From Anaerolineaceae bacterium (lineage in GTDB: Bacteria > Chloroflexota > Anaerolineae > Aggregatilineales > Phototrophicaceae), in the NCBI GenBank assembly GCA_020634165.1, contig JACKCF010000002.1:434001-498000 (forward strand): a DNA stretch of 64,000 bases, given 5' to 3'. Within the stretch, counting starts at the first letter, position 1. Every line of letters starts with the position of its first letter. This document shows positions 44,162 through 51,967 of this stretch, one piece after another. The notes under the pieces are model-generated. The model searched no databases, had not been told where the DNA came from, and saw nothing but the letters and a program-made list of their open reading frames with translations. A program made the translations under genes and the position numbers.

Positions 44162-45178
44162 ATGCCTCGAATCGTCATCATCCTCGCCTTATTCGTCAGC
44201 ATGTCGATTTCCGCCTGTACCTCAGCCGATGAAGCGCCGCCCCAAGTAGGTGCCTCGTCCGTATCCGATCAGCCGATTGCACTCGACTGGAAGCTGGCTG
44301 ATGGCGAAACCATCGCTTATCTTACAGCGATGAAAAGCATAGAAAGTCCCACAATTGACTTCAATTTCGATGAGATTCTTGAAGAAGATACTGACACGCC
44401 AGGTGCGTCAATCCTCGATGGCTTAGAGCAGTTCGCCCAACTCTACTATGGTACACCCCAGGAATATAACTTCATATCGACGCTGCACCTGAATGAGCGC
44501 GGCAATATTACTGTTTTGATGATTATGGATTCGCTCACTTCTGTTGAAGAACAACCAGAGATGACCTTTGAGCCACCTTCGCAAGACATAGGGGCCGAGG
44601 AATGGGAGCAGCAGTTAAGGGATGCCGTCCAGCGAATGCAGCAAGATATGCAGGGCACAGTACAGTTGCGCGGCGAAATTGCGCCAGCAGGCGAAGTTAC
44701 GTCTTTCTATTTGCCAGATAGACAGAAGAATCTATTGGCTATTTTCTTTGAGTTGCCTTCACAACCTGTACGTATCGGTGAGACATGGGAACTTGACTTT
44801 CAGTGTGTCGAGATCGGTGCAGGTTTTATTTTCACACAGTCAGACCGAATTAATCAGGTCACGTTTTCAGAAGTCACGACTTTACCAGACGGACGGCAAG
44901 TGGCCGTCCTGGATTACCTCATGCTGGAGTCTGTCAGTGGTTACACCGATTCTCATCTTCTTTCGAGCATAGACGGTGCGACGGCTGAGCCAAAGGCGAT
45001 TGCAACGCGATGCTCATTCGTTGGCCAGGGGCAATTTCTTATTAATGAGGGCCGTTGGCACCAGCTTGTTGGGGAGATGTCAATTTCCTCAGTCGGCATT
45101 CTGGATAGCAGCCAAACGCAGCGATTTGCCATCACTCCATTGGATGAAGTTCCACCACAGTACATCGGCCTGGAGTAA
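44162..45178 (+). CDS. Lipoprotein, unknown function
   Basis: 338 residues. A signal with lipobox SISA-Cys19 is followed by a 300-residue exported domain. GGTCGGAG lies 8 bases before ATG 44162. No family is recognised with confidence. The first 40 codons are GC-rich and the body AT-richer, as in two other secreted-protein genes here. Confidence 0.7.
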   Translation: MPRIVIILALFVSMSISACTSADEAPPQVGASSVSDQPIALDWKLADGETIAYLTAMKSIESPTIDFNFDEILEEDTDTPGASILDGLEQFAQLYYGTPQEYNFISTLHLNERGNITVLMIMDSLTSVEEQPEMTFEPPSQDIGAEEWEQQLRDAVQRMQQDMQGTVQLRGEIAPAGEVTSFYLPDRQKNLLAIFFELPSQPVRIGETWELDFQCVEIGAGFIFTQSDRINQVTFSEVTTLPDGRQVAVLDYLMLESVSGYTDSHLLSSIDGATAEPKAIATRCSFVGQGQFLINEGRWHQLVGEMSISSVGILDSSQTQRFAITPLDEVPPQYIGLE

Positions 45179-45179
45179 T

Positions 45180-45239
45180 TTTCACCACAGAGCACACGGA
45201 GAAAATCAAAACACATAGTATTTCTCTGTGTCTTTGTGC
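45180..45239. repeat. Left half of dispersed palindromic repeat split by the IS110 element
   Basis: TTCACCACAGAGCACACGG...TTTCTCTGTGTCTTTGTGC resembles the imperfect palindromes common in intergenic DNA of several bacteria. Its right half (CTGCGTTAAATC) is at 46514, on the other side of the element. Reading across the deleted element gives one contiguous repeat: TTTGTGC, core CT, CTGCGTTAAATC. Confidence 0.7.
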
Positions 45240-45265
45240 CTTTGCGCCTCATATGTTAGAAGGTA

Positions 45266-45446
45266 GGCCAGATGTTAAAGTATGAGACATCTGAGCCAGC
45301 CGAGTTGGTCAGGTTGTTTTGTGGCAAGTAGCACAGACTACGACGCAGAGAATAATCGCCAACATGAAGGCGGAACAGAGTCGAGTCTGAACCGTATCCA
45401 GTCGCCGAGACGACGTATCCCATGAGGCAAGAGCCGACTCTGTTCA
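45266..45446 (+). ncRNA. Predicted IS110 bridge RNA
   Basis: Three parts are visible. (1) A 5' hairpin, CAGATGT (45269-45275) with ACATCTG (45287-45293). (2) A stem GTTGGT/GCCAAC (45304-45309, 45358-45363) around an internal loop and the hairpin GTAG-CACAGA-CTAC. (3) A perfect 11-bp stem GAACAGAGTCG/CGACTCTGTTC (45373-45383, 45435-45445) around another internal loop and GTCG-CCGAGA-CGAC. Loop 1 carries TTTGTG (45318-45323), identical to the left target flank (45233-45238), and ACGCAGAG (45343-45350), complementary to core plus right flank CTCTGCGT (46512-46519). Loop 2 carries ACCGTATC (45391-45398), identical to the element's right end (46505-46512), and ATGAGGC (45422-45428), complementary to GCCTCAT at the element's left end (45246-45252). 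This is the target-binding and donor-binding loop layout known for IS621. Confidence 0.88.
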
Positions 45447-45497
45447 CAGGCTGAAATTGTACCAGATAGGCCAAGATAGGATGGAAAGAGTGGCATC

Positions 45498-46496
45498 ATG
45501 TTCAAACTATATATCGGTATCGATATTGCAGCTGAAAGTTTGTCCCTTTACTGGCAAGTAACACAGACCAAGCAAACAGGCCAGATGGCGTTAGCCCAGA
45601 CCCTCAGCGATTATGAGCACCTACATCAGACCTTAAGTCAAATCGTAGCCCCTAAACACATTCATATCGTCATGGAAGCGACAGGCAACTACTGGCTCAA
45701 GCTTGCTTTGTTCCTGCATGAGCTTGGGTATTGCGTGAGTGTGATCAATCCTATGCAAGCCAGACGTTTTGGTCAAATGCAATTGAAGCGAAGTAAAACG
45801 GACGCGGTCGATGCCCAGTTGTTGTCTGACTTCGCTCGTCTGATCTGCCCTGACCTGTGGACACCGCCAGCTACCATCTGTCACCAGTTGCGACATGTGT
45901 TGGAGCGTCGCGATGATCTACTGAAAATGGCGACTCAGGAGCGTAATCGATTGCATGCCTTGCAGCACGATCCTCATGCACCAACAGCCATTATCACTCA
46001 GGTCAAACGGCATATTGCCACTCTCAAAAAACAAGCCAAGCAGCTACTTGAACAGATTGAATTGCTGCTGGCCTCTGATTCCCAATGGCAACAAGCTGCC
46101 CAACATCTCCTCTCGATTCCAGGTATGGGCACAGTCACCACTGCCTGGTTGCTGGTCACGACCCAGGCTTTCTCGCGCTGTGATACGCCACAGCAGGCGG
46201 CTGCTTATGCGGGACTCGTTCCTCACCACCGTCAGTCTGGTCGTAGCCTACACAAGCGCTCTACTATCGGTGGTGGGCATCCCAAACTGCGACAAGCTCT
46301 CTATATGGCCGCAGGCGCTGCCATCCAATTCAATCCCACTCTCAAAGCGTTCTACAACAAGAAAGTCGGTCAGGGTAAAGTCAAGCAAGTTGCCCGCATC
46401 GCTGTTGCTCGTAAGTTGGTTCATCTCGCCTGGGCCTGCGTTGTCAAGCACCGTGACTATGATCCGACTTATCCTGATCTACTTCTTACTGCTTGA
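45498..46496 (+). CDS. IS110-family DEDD recombinase (transposase)
   Basis: 332 residues. The N-terminal RuvC-like domain has Asp9 (GIDIA), Glu60 (VMEATG) and Asp102/Asp105 (KTDAVDAQ). A coiled coil (about 140-200) leads to the Tnp domain with 'LLSIPGMGTVTTAWLL' and the serine motif HHRQSGRS (Ser247), then 'IGGGHPKLRQALYMAA'. Both catalytic sites look intact. These enzymes recombine the element's circular form into targets chosen by the bridge RNA. The gene lies 50 bases downstream of the predicted bridge RNA, as in the IS110 subgroup. Confidence 0.96.
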   Translation: MFKLYIGIDIAAESLSLYWQVTQTKQTGQMALAQTLSDYEHLHQTLSQIVAPKHIHIVMEATGNYWLKLALFLHELGYCVSVINPMQARRFGQMQLKRSKTDAVDAQLLSDFARLICPDLWTPPATICHQLRHVLERRDDLLKMATQERNRLHALQHDPHAPTAIITQVKRHIATLKKQAKQLLEQIELLLASDSQWQQAAQHLLSIPGMGTVTTAWLLVTTQAFSRCDTPQQAAAYAGLVPHHRQSGRSLHKRSTIGGGHPKLRQALYMAAGAAIQFNPTLKAFYNKKVGQGKVKQVARIAVARKLVHLAWACVVKHRDYDPTYPDLLLTA

Positions 46497-46513
46497 CTTT
46501 TAACACCGTATCT

Positions 46514-46526
46514 CTGCGTTAAATCT
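46514..46526. repeat. Right half of the split target repeat
   Basis: CTGCGTTAAATCT directly follows the element's right core CT and completes the repeat that begins at 45180. A second TCTCTGCG occurs at 46531-46538. Confidence 0.65.
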
Positions 46527-46640
46527 TTTATCTCTGCGCTTGACGAAAAAACTACCAACTGTCAAACCACATGGAACGCTTTTCTCACCCATTCTGTGCT
46601 ACCCTGTCCACATGACGACCCTCTTTGCTGCCGCACAAAC

Positions 46641-46683
46641 AAGTCCCCTCTCATCACGGAGAGGGGATTTAGGGGTGAGGTTT
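46641..46683. repeat. Family A repeat, partial copy 6
   Basis: AAGTCCCCTCTCATCACGG then AGAGGGGATTTAGGGGTGAGGTTT. Right half of the element only. Confidence 0.72.
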
Positions 46684-46822
46684 TTCCCGCAAAAACTTTT
46701 TTCTCGTTATGCAGCATCCTACGGCAGAAAAAGCCCAAAATCGGCCATTTTTGCCCGAAAAAGCGTCATTTTCCAAGCAGAAGCCAGCGATTCATTCGCG
46801 CTATGCTGCCGTATACGGCAAT

Positions 46823-46842
46823 AAAAAAGGCCCCGAAGGGCC
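46823..46842 (-). terminator. Terminator of the L,D-transpeptidase gene
   Basis: On the minus strand GGCCC-TTCG-GGGCC is followed by TTTTTT. It lies 31 bases after the stop codon. Confidence 0.9.
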
Positions 46843-46873
46843 ATTTCTCGCAGTATTTTGCTAAAACATCACC

Positions 46874-48097
46874 CTAATTAATCGGGCGATAGTCGCCGCT
46901 GCTGTGAACATAGACCTGCGTCGTGATCTCGCCATTCTCGGCAGCGCCATCTCCGGTCCACTGGAACACCCAGCGCGCATCGCTGATGCTGAGGTTGACG
47001 CAGCCGTGACTGCGCCGATAGCCAAACAGATTGTGCCAGTAAGTCCCGTGCATGCTGATGCCACCATCGAAGTACATCACCCAGGGCACGTTCTCCAGTG
47101 CGTAGGCATCGGGTGCACCCGTCGCCCCGGACATGCCATCGCTGGCCACCCGCGCCCATACCTCGAACAGCCCCTCGTTGGTGTCGAAGCCACCCAGGCC
47201 GCTGCTGATAAGCGTCGCGAACACCGGACGATCATCCTCATAAGCCATCAGCGACTGCTCATACAGGTCGATAGCCACCCAGCGCCCACTCACCCCTTCC
47301 GGGCGCGCAATCGGCTTGATGACCGTCATGAAGACTTGCTTCACCCACTGGTCCGGCCCGACCATATACCAGGTCCAGCCGTCGGCATCCACTTCCTCCG
47401 CGAAGATGTTGAAGCGCTCGTGATGCAGCGGCACCAGGCCCGTCTCACTGGTCGCTGGCCCACCTGGATACAGGCTGGCCCAGATGCCAGTTGTATCCAG
47501 CACCCAGCCGAAAGGATGGTTCCAGCCAGCGGGTAGCTCTACGCCCACAAACTCCGAGGCGGCAACGTAGTAGCCATCATTCTTGCTGATCCACTCGCCC
47601 AGTTCATTCTGAATCCAGCCATCGGTTTCGCCCTGCACATTGACGAAGTTGAAGCCTTCAGGGATCATGCGAATGAAGTTGCCACCAGGGCTGTCATACG
47701 CGGCGACAGCATGTGGGCCAATCCGCCAGAAGGTGTACTGGCTGAGCGTGTAGCCATCGCGGTTGATCGGCGTGACGTTCGGCTCCGGGAATTCCTCGAT
47801 GATGGCGCGGCAGGCATCCGTTGTCGATTGCCCCTCGACGTAACGGCATTCTTCCGGCTCAAAGACCTGCGCGACGGTTGCCTGTTCCGGCACAGCCACA
47901 GGCGCTTCAGCCGTAGGCACAAGGGTCGGTGCCGAGGTCGGCAGAGACGTGGCCGCGACGGTTGGCGCAGCGTCCTCAGCCGAGGGCGTATTAGTCGCAA
48001 AGACGCTGCCACTCTCCTGCGCCTGAACGCCCAGCAGCGGTATGCTGGCCATCAGCAGCAGCGTACCAAAAACGAGATAAACACGGTGTTTGTTCAT
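46874..48097 (-). CDS. Secreted L,D-transpeptidase (YkuD domain)
   Basis: 407 residues from ATG 48097 (signal peptide 1-27, ending GVQAQ). A Thr/Pro/Ala-rich linker (about 30-75) precedes a Cys-rich-free middle region (about 85-270) and a C-terminal YkuD domain. 'IDLYEQSLMAYEDDRPVFATLISSG' starts it, and 'MHGTYWHN' (His350) with 'SHGCVNL' (Cys366) is the active site. It would form 3-3 crosslinks in peptidoglycan or attach proteins. A hairpin terminator follows. The upstream open frame lacks a ribosome site. Confidence 0.93.
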   Translation of the reverse strand: MNKHRVYLVFGTLLLMASIPLLGVQAQESGSVFATNTPSAEDAAPTVAATSLPTSAPTLVPTAEAPVAVPEQATVAQVFEPEECRYVEGQSTTDACRAIIEEFPEPNVTPINRDGYTLSQYTFWRIGPHAVAAYDSPGGNFIRMIPEGFNFVNVQGETDGWIQNELGEWISKNDGYYVAASEFVGVELPAGWNHPFGWVLDTTGIWASLYPGGPATSETGLVPLHHERFNIFAEEVDADGWTWYMVGPDQWVKQVFMTVIKPIARPEGVSGRWVAIDLYEQSLMAYEDDRPVFATLISSGLGGFDTNEGLFEVWARVASDGMSGATGAPDAYALENVPWVMYFDGGISMHGTYWHNLFGYRRSHGCVNLSISDARWVFQWTGDGAAENGEITTQVYVHSSGDYRPIN

Positions 48098-48349
48098 GAA
48101 CCAACCTGATTCAACTCTGTCAAAAGGATGAAACTCTGTGTGATATGTTGCGCAACGACGTTTTGCGTGATAGTTGACATACGCGAAAAATCGCCGCGTA
48201 TGATACCATGTTTTTATCTCAAGATGAGGCCGGATTGCCTGACGGTTGACCATCGATCTGGATGCAATACCAATGGCCTGCCTCGATCATGACAGGCATA
48301 AATTACAAGTCTCTTGCAGATATTGTGGGTTATAAAGGGTAGATAGGCG

Positions 48350-48739
48350 ATGCTGAAGAAGAAACGCAAAAACAAAAACATGGCGGCCATTCCTCAGTCG
48401 GCCTATGATGTGGCGCGGGTGATGCGTGCGCGTTATGAATCCGAGCCAGTTATTGTTGATGTACTGATTAACCGCGGCTTGTCCGAAGGCGAAGCCCGCT
48501 TTGTCGTATACGACAGCGTGCTGGTGGAAAAACGTGAAAAGAATCGCTTCTATGCGAAGGTACGACAAGATCGGCATGTTCGCTTTGCACTGTACAGCAC
48601 TGTCATGTTGGTCGCAGGTGTGATCATCATGCTGCTAGCAACGGGTCCATATGGCGAATTGCTGGGTAAAGCCATGATCATTATCGCCGTGTTATCGATC
48701 ATTTCGAATGGCATCATGTGGGTGTTTGAAGGCATCTAG
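48350..48739 (+). CDS. Small membrane protein, unknown function
   Basis: 129 residues: a basic N-terminus (MLKKKRKNKN), a soluble helical part, then two membrane helices (about 79-97 and 105-126). No family is recognised. It is monocistronic. Confidence 0.6.
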   Translation: MLKKKRKNKNMAAIPQSAYDVARVMRARYESEPVIVDVLINRGLSEGEARFVVYDSVLVEKREKNRFYAKVRQDRHVRFALYSTVMLVAGVIIMLLATGPYGELLGKAMIIIAVLSIISNGIMWVFEGI

Positions 48740-48897
48740 GCCGATGAGTGGCCCCGTCATTCAACAAGGGACCCGTGAAGTCGCTAATAAGAATATGTAT
48801 AATTAAATTCAGATTAGATTAATAGACAGATGTAGAACAGTGAGCATATCTGCATCGTATACCTAATAAGCACGTCGCAACAAGCGAGGCGCAATCA

Positions 48898-50232
48898 ATG
48901 ACAGACAGCAACAATCCTAATCAACTGGCCAGCGCAGAGCCTAAAGAGCGCCATCTGGTGCGTAACCTAGTCGCCGGAGCAACGATGGTCGGCAGCGCGA
49001 TGGTGGCTTATGAAGCCGCGCGCCGGATTAAGACGCAACTCCAACTGCGCGACTATAAATACTACCGCGATGCCTTCGCTGGGCGAGACATGCCCTTTGC
49101 CTATATCGACCTCGATGCGCTGGATACCAACATCGCGACCATTGCCCAGCAGGCCGGGAACAAGACCATTCGTGTCAGCTCAAAATCAGTGCGCAGCGTC
49201 GCCATGCTGAAATACATCCTGGCAGCCAATCCCAAGATCAAGGGTGTTCAGGCCTACACCGCACCAGAAGCGGTATATCTGGCGGAACAGGGCATCGACG
49301 ATATTATGGTCAGCTTCCCGACGTGGAATGAAGCGCATGTCGAAGCGGTAGCCAATATGATCCGTCGTGGCAAGATCATCAGCCTGCTGGTCGATAGTTT
49401 TGAGCACGTTCATCGGCTTGAAACCATCGCCGAGCGGCTGGACATCAACCTGCCTGTCTGCCTGGATATGGATGTCTCATCTGATTATCCGGGTGGGCGC
49501 TTTGGCGTGTGGCGCAGTCCGATACGTACGGTGCGTCAGGCGATTGCCATCATTGATGCAGTGGAACATTCCAACTACATTTATCTGGATGGTATTCGCG
49601 GTTACGAAGCCCAAATCGCCGATATTCCCGATGATGAACCCGGTCGTTTCTTCAACAATTTGCGGCTGCGCATCCTTAAGCGGCAGTCGATGCATGAGGT
49701 CATGACCACCCGCGCGGAAGTCGCGGCTGTGCTGCAAATGAGCGGCGTACTGCTGCGCTTCGTCAATGGCGGCGGCAGTGGCAGCATCGCATTAACCGCG
49801 TCTGATCCGGTTGTGAGCGAAATTTCGGTCGGCAGTGGCTTCTACGGCCCACACCTGTACGATCACTACAACGATATCCACTTTGAACCCGCCGCTGGCT
49901 TTGCTATCGAAATCGTACGGCGGGCCGCCCACGATATCTATACCTGCCTGGGCGGCGGTTATATCGCCAGTGGCAGTGTCGGCAAGAATAAGCTGCCCAA
50001 ACCTTACCTGCCCGATGGGGCATTCCTGCTTGATCTGGAAGGGGCGGGCGAGGCGCAGACGCCAGTGCGTTACATCGGTCCGGAAAAACTCAGCCTGGGG
50101 GACCCGATCTTCATGCGGCATGCCAAAGCAGGCGAACTCTGTGAGCATTTCAATACGCTGCTGCTGCTCAAAGATGGCGAAATCGTTGATGAGGTGACCA
50201 CTTATCGCGGTGATGGTCAGGTATTCGTCTAG
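48898..50232 (+). CDS. Alanine-racemase-fold PLP amino-acid deaminase/aldolase
   Basis: 444 residues. 'PFAYIDLDALDTNIATIAQQAG' and 'IRVSSKSVRSVAML' (PLP Lys96) are the alanine racemase N-terminal fold as in D-threonine aldolase and D-serine dehydratase-like enzymes. 'MDVSSDYPGGRFGVWRSP' and 'LDGIRGYEAQ' follow. The C-terminal part has 'GGGYIASGSVGKNKLPKPYLPDG', where the family binds a metal. The substrate is probably a D-beta-hydroxy amino acid. An N-terminal 50-residue extension with a hydrophobic patch (23-40) is unusual. Confidence 0.85.
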   Translation: MTDSNNPNQLASAEPKERHLVRNLVAGATMVGSAMVAYEAARRIKTQLQLRDYKYYRDAFAGRDMPFAYIDLDALDTNIATIAQQAGNKTIRVSSKSVRSVAMLKYILAANPKIKGVQAYTAPEAVYLAEQGIDDIMVSFPTWNEAHVEAVANMIRRGKIISLLVDSFEHVHRLETIAERLDINLPVCLDMDVSSDYPGGRFGVWRSPIRTVRQAIAIIDAVEHSNYIYLDGIRGYEAQIADIPDDEPGRFFNNLRLRILKRQSMHEVMTTRAEVAAVLQMSGVLLRFVNGGGSGSIALTASDPVVSEISVGSGFYGPHLYDHYNDIHFEPAAGFAIEIVRRAAHDIYTCLGGGYIASGSVGKNKLPKPYLPDGAFLLDLEGAGEAQTPVRYIGPEKLSLGDPIFMRHAKAGELCEHFNTLLLLKDGEIVDEVTTYRGDGQVFV

Positions 50233-50259
50233 TCTGCGTTATCCAACCAAAACAGCTTC

Positions 50260-50289
50260 GTAGGGGGCACATAAGGTTGTGTTCCCTAC
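50260..50289. repeat. Imperfect GTAGGG/CCCTAC palindrome
   Basis: GTAGGG (50260-50265) and CCCTAC (50284-50289) with partly paired GCACA/TGTGT arms. It shares the GTAGGG edge with family B but has a different centre. Confidence 0.5.
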
Positions 50290-50337
50290 CGGCTTCACTG
50301 TAGAAATCCCCATGATTAGTCTAGAAATCAACATCTC

Positions 50338-50370
50338 CTGAATATTTTCTGAACATCTCTAGGTTAAGAT
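50338..50370 (+). promoter_or_regulatory. Direct-repeat activator site and -10 upstream of the VTC gene
   Basis: CTGAATATTTT (50338-50348) is followed directly by CTGAACATCTC (50349-50359); 5 bases later comes TAAGAT (50365-50370), a possible -10. No -35 is needed if an OmpR-type regulator binds here. The same 11-bp motif is upstream of the minus-strand genes at 57177 and 56914. Confidence 0.65.
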
Positions 50371-50469
50371 TCTGCTAAATCGCTTAATCGAACATTCACA
50401 CATGACATGCGCGGCTTAATCAGCGCAACACATGTGCCTGAACAAAGTGACCGTAGCAGGTGAATAACC

Positions 50470-51282
50470 ATGTATACAACACTAGCCAGCAGATCCGTAT
50501 CATATCCAAGCCTTGAGCACCTACTGGACCGCTTTAATCCGATCTATCTTGCCGAATTAAACGGCGATGCGGCTCTGCTCAATCGCATTGATACCAAGTA
50601 CCTGTTCCCCCTGAGTGCACTGCATACCGTTCTGGAACAGATACAGGATCACTATCAGATTCTGGACATCAACGATGTGCGCCTGAATCAGTACCACACG
50701 GTGTACTACGACGAGCCAGGTTTCACGTTCTATAACCAGCATCACAATGAACACAGCCATCGCTACAAGGTTCGTGAACGGCAGTACGTCGATAGCAACA
50801 TCGCCTTCTTTGAAGTCAAGACTAAGACCAACCAGAAGCGCACGATCAAAACGCGCCTTCCGCTGGATACAGACCCCACACCGCAGCCGGATGACATCGC
50901 GGACTTCATTGAAAACTACGTCCCGACGCAATCCGACTGGTTAGAAGCCAAACTGTGGAACGACTATCTGCGACTGACGCTGGTCGATCAGCAAATGCCA
51001 GAACGTGTGACGATTGATATTGCACTCTCGTTTGGCCATGAACACAACCGCGTGGAATTGCCCGGTTTCGTAATCGCGGAAGTGAAGCAGGCGCATTTTA
51101 CGCAGCACTCGTACTTCATCCAGCAAATGCGCCGACTGGGTATCCGCAGCAGTTCATTCAGCAAATACTGTGCGGGTGTCTACCTGCTTTACGACAACGT
51201 CAAGACGAATAACTTCAAACCAGTCATGCGCGAAGTGCAAAAGCTGGTAGAAACGGAGAACTTCCATGCAAGGGTATCTTGA
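50470..51282 (+). CDS. VTC-domain protein (polyphosphate polymerase-like)
   Basis: 270 residues with the VTC fold: 'RIDTKYLFPLSALHTVLEQI', 'VYYDEPGFTFYNQHHN', 'HRYKVRERQYVDSNIAFFEVKTKTNQKRTIKTRLPL' (the basic tunnel-lining Arg/Lys and acidic residues) and 'TIDIALSFGHEHNRVELPGFVIAEVKQ'. In yeast this domain makes polyphosphate; bacterial homologues may make or bind a related polyphosphate. It is first in an apparent operon and overlaps the next gene by 17 bases. Confidence 0.9.
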   Translation: MYTTLASRSVSYPSLEHLLDRFNPIYLAELNGDAALLNRIDTKYLFPLSALHTVLEQIQDHYQILDINDVRLNQYHTVYYDEPGFTFYNQHHNEHSHRYKVRERQYVDSNIAFFEVKTKTNQKRTIKTRLPLDTDPTPQPDDIADFIENYVPTQSDWLEAKLWNDYLRLTLVDQQMPERVTIDIALSFGHEHNRVELPGFVIAEVKQAHFTQHSYFIQQMRRLGIRSSSFSKYCAGVYLLYDNVKTNNFKPVMREVQKLVETENFHARVS

Positions 51283-51895
51283 TCTCGCCCTGGGTTTTGT
51301 CATCAATCTGGCGATTATCTTCGTCGTTGTCCGCTTCATCTACTATCCCAGGCAGCAATCGAAGGAGTACGTTTTTACCTTCTTTGCCTTCAATACCATC
51401 ATTTTCTTCCTGATGGGCTTGCTGAACGAAGATTCCATTAGCCTGGGTGCTGGCTTCGGCCTGTTCGCTATCTTCTCGATCCTGCGCTACCGCACGGATA
51501 CGATCCCGATACGGGAAATGACCTACCTGTTTGTGGTCACGGCCCTGCCCGTTATCAACTCGGTCCTATTGGGCATGGATGCCTACGCCGAGTTCGCTGT
51601 CACCAATCTGGCCGTTGTTCTCGTGCTGGCTGTCCTGGAAATGGGCTGGGGCTTTAAGTACGAAATCAGCAAGACGATCCAATACGAACGGATCGACCTG
51701 ATTCGCCCGGAAAAGTGGCCGGAATTGCTGGCTGACCTGGAAGAGCGCACGGGGCTGCCCATCAAACGTATTGAAATTGGCAGCTTCAACTTCCTGCGAG
51801 ATTCAGCACGCATCACTATTTTCTGTGATGCCAGCGCCATCGAACATGCCCAGGTGAGATTTGCCACCAATGGTGTGCATTTCGACGGCGATTAG
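51266..51895 (+). CDS. DUF4956 membrane protein
   Basis: 209 residues with about four membrane helices (about 5-25, 31-50, 55-75 and 85-120). The segment 'GLGLFAIFSILRYRTDTIPIREMTYLFV' region is typical of DUF4956, which nearly always sits next to VTC-domain genes. The C-terminal soluble tail may face the cytoplasm. It overlaps the VTC gene by 17 bases, so translation is coupled. Possible partner in moving the product across the membrane. Confidence 0.88.
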   Translation: MQGYLDLALGFVINLAIIFVVVRFIYYPRQQSKEYVFTFFAFNTIIFFLMGLLNEDSISLGAGFGLFAIFSILRYRTDTIPIREMTYLFVVTALPVINSVLLGMDAYAEFAVTNLAVVLVLAVLEMGWGFKYEISKTIQYERIDLIRPEKWPELLADLEERTGLPIKRIEIGSFNFLRDSARITIFCDASAIEHAQVRFATNGVHFDGD

Positions 51896-51967
51896 CAACA
51901 GATCAGATGTGATCTGTTAAACCAACCATGTCATCAATCAACAAGTCTAATAGCAAGGATAAACACT

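Larger units (their letters stand above)
45240..46513 (+). mobile_element. Complete IS110-family insertion sequence
   Basis: About 1.27 kb bounded by a CT dinucleotide on each side (45240-45241 and 46512-46513), with no inverted repeats and no longer duplication, as usual for IS110. It holds one DEDD recombinase gene and a 230-bp non-coding upstream region. The boundaries were set by pairing of the non-coding RNA loops with both ends and both flanks. Confidence 0.85.

Noticed and set aside
46505..46538. Long target-site duplication flanking the IS110 element
   Set aside because: TCTCTGCG occurs twice on the right side (46511 and 46531) but not at the left junction; only the CT core is shared.
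50470..51282. CYTH/triphosphatase assignment for the VTC gene
   Set aside because: The fold is related, but the DUF4956 and DUF4353 neighbours and the sequence blocks favour the VTC family.
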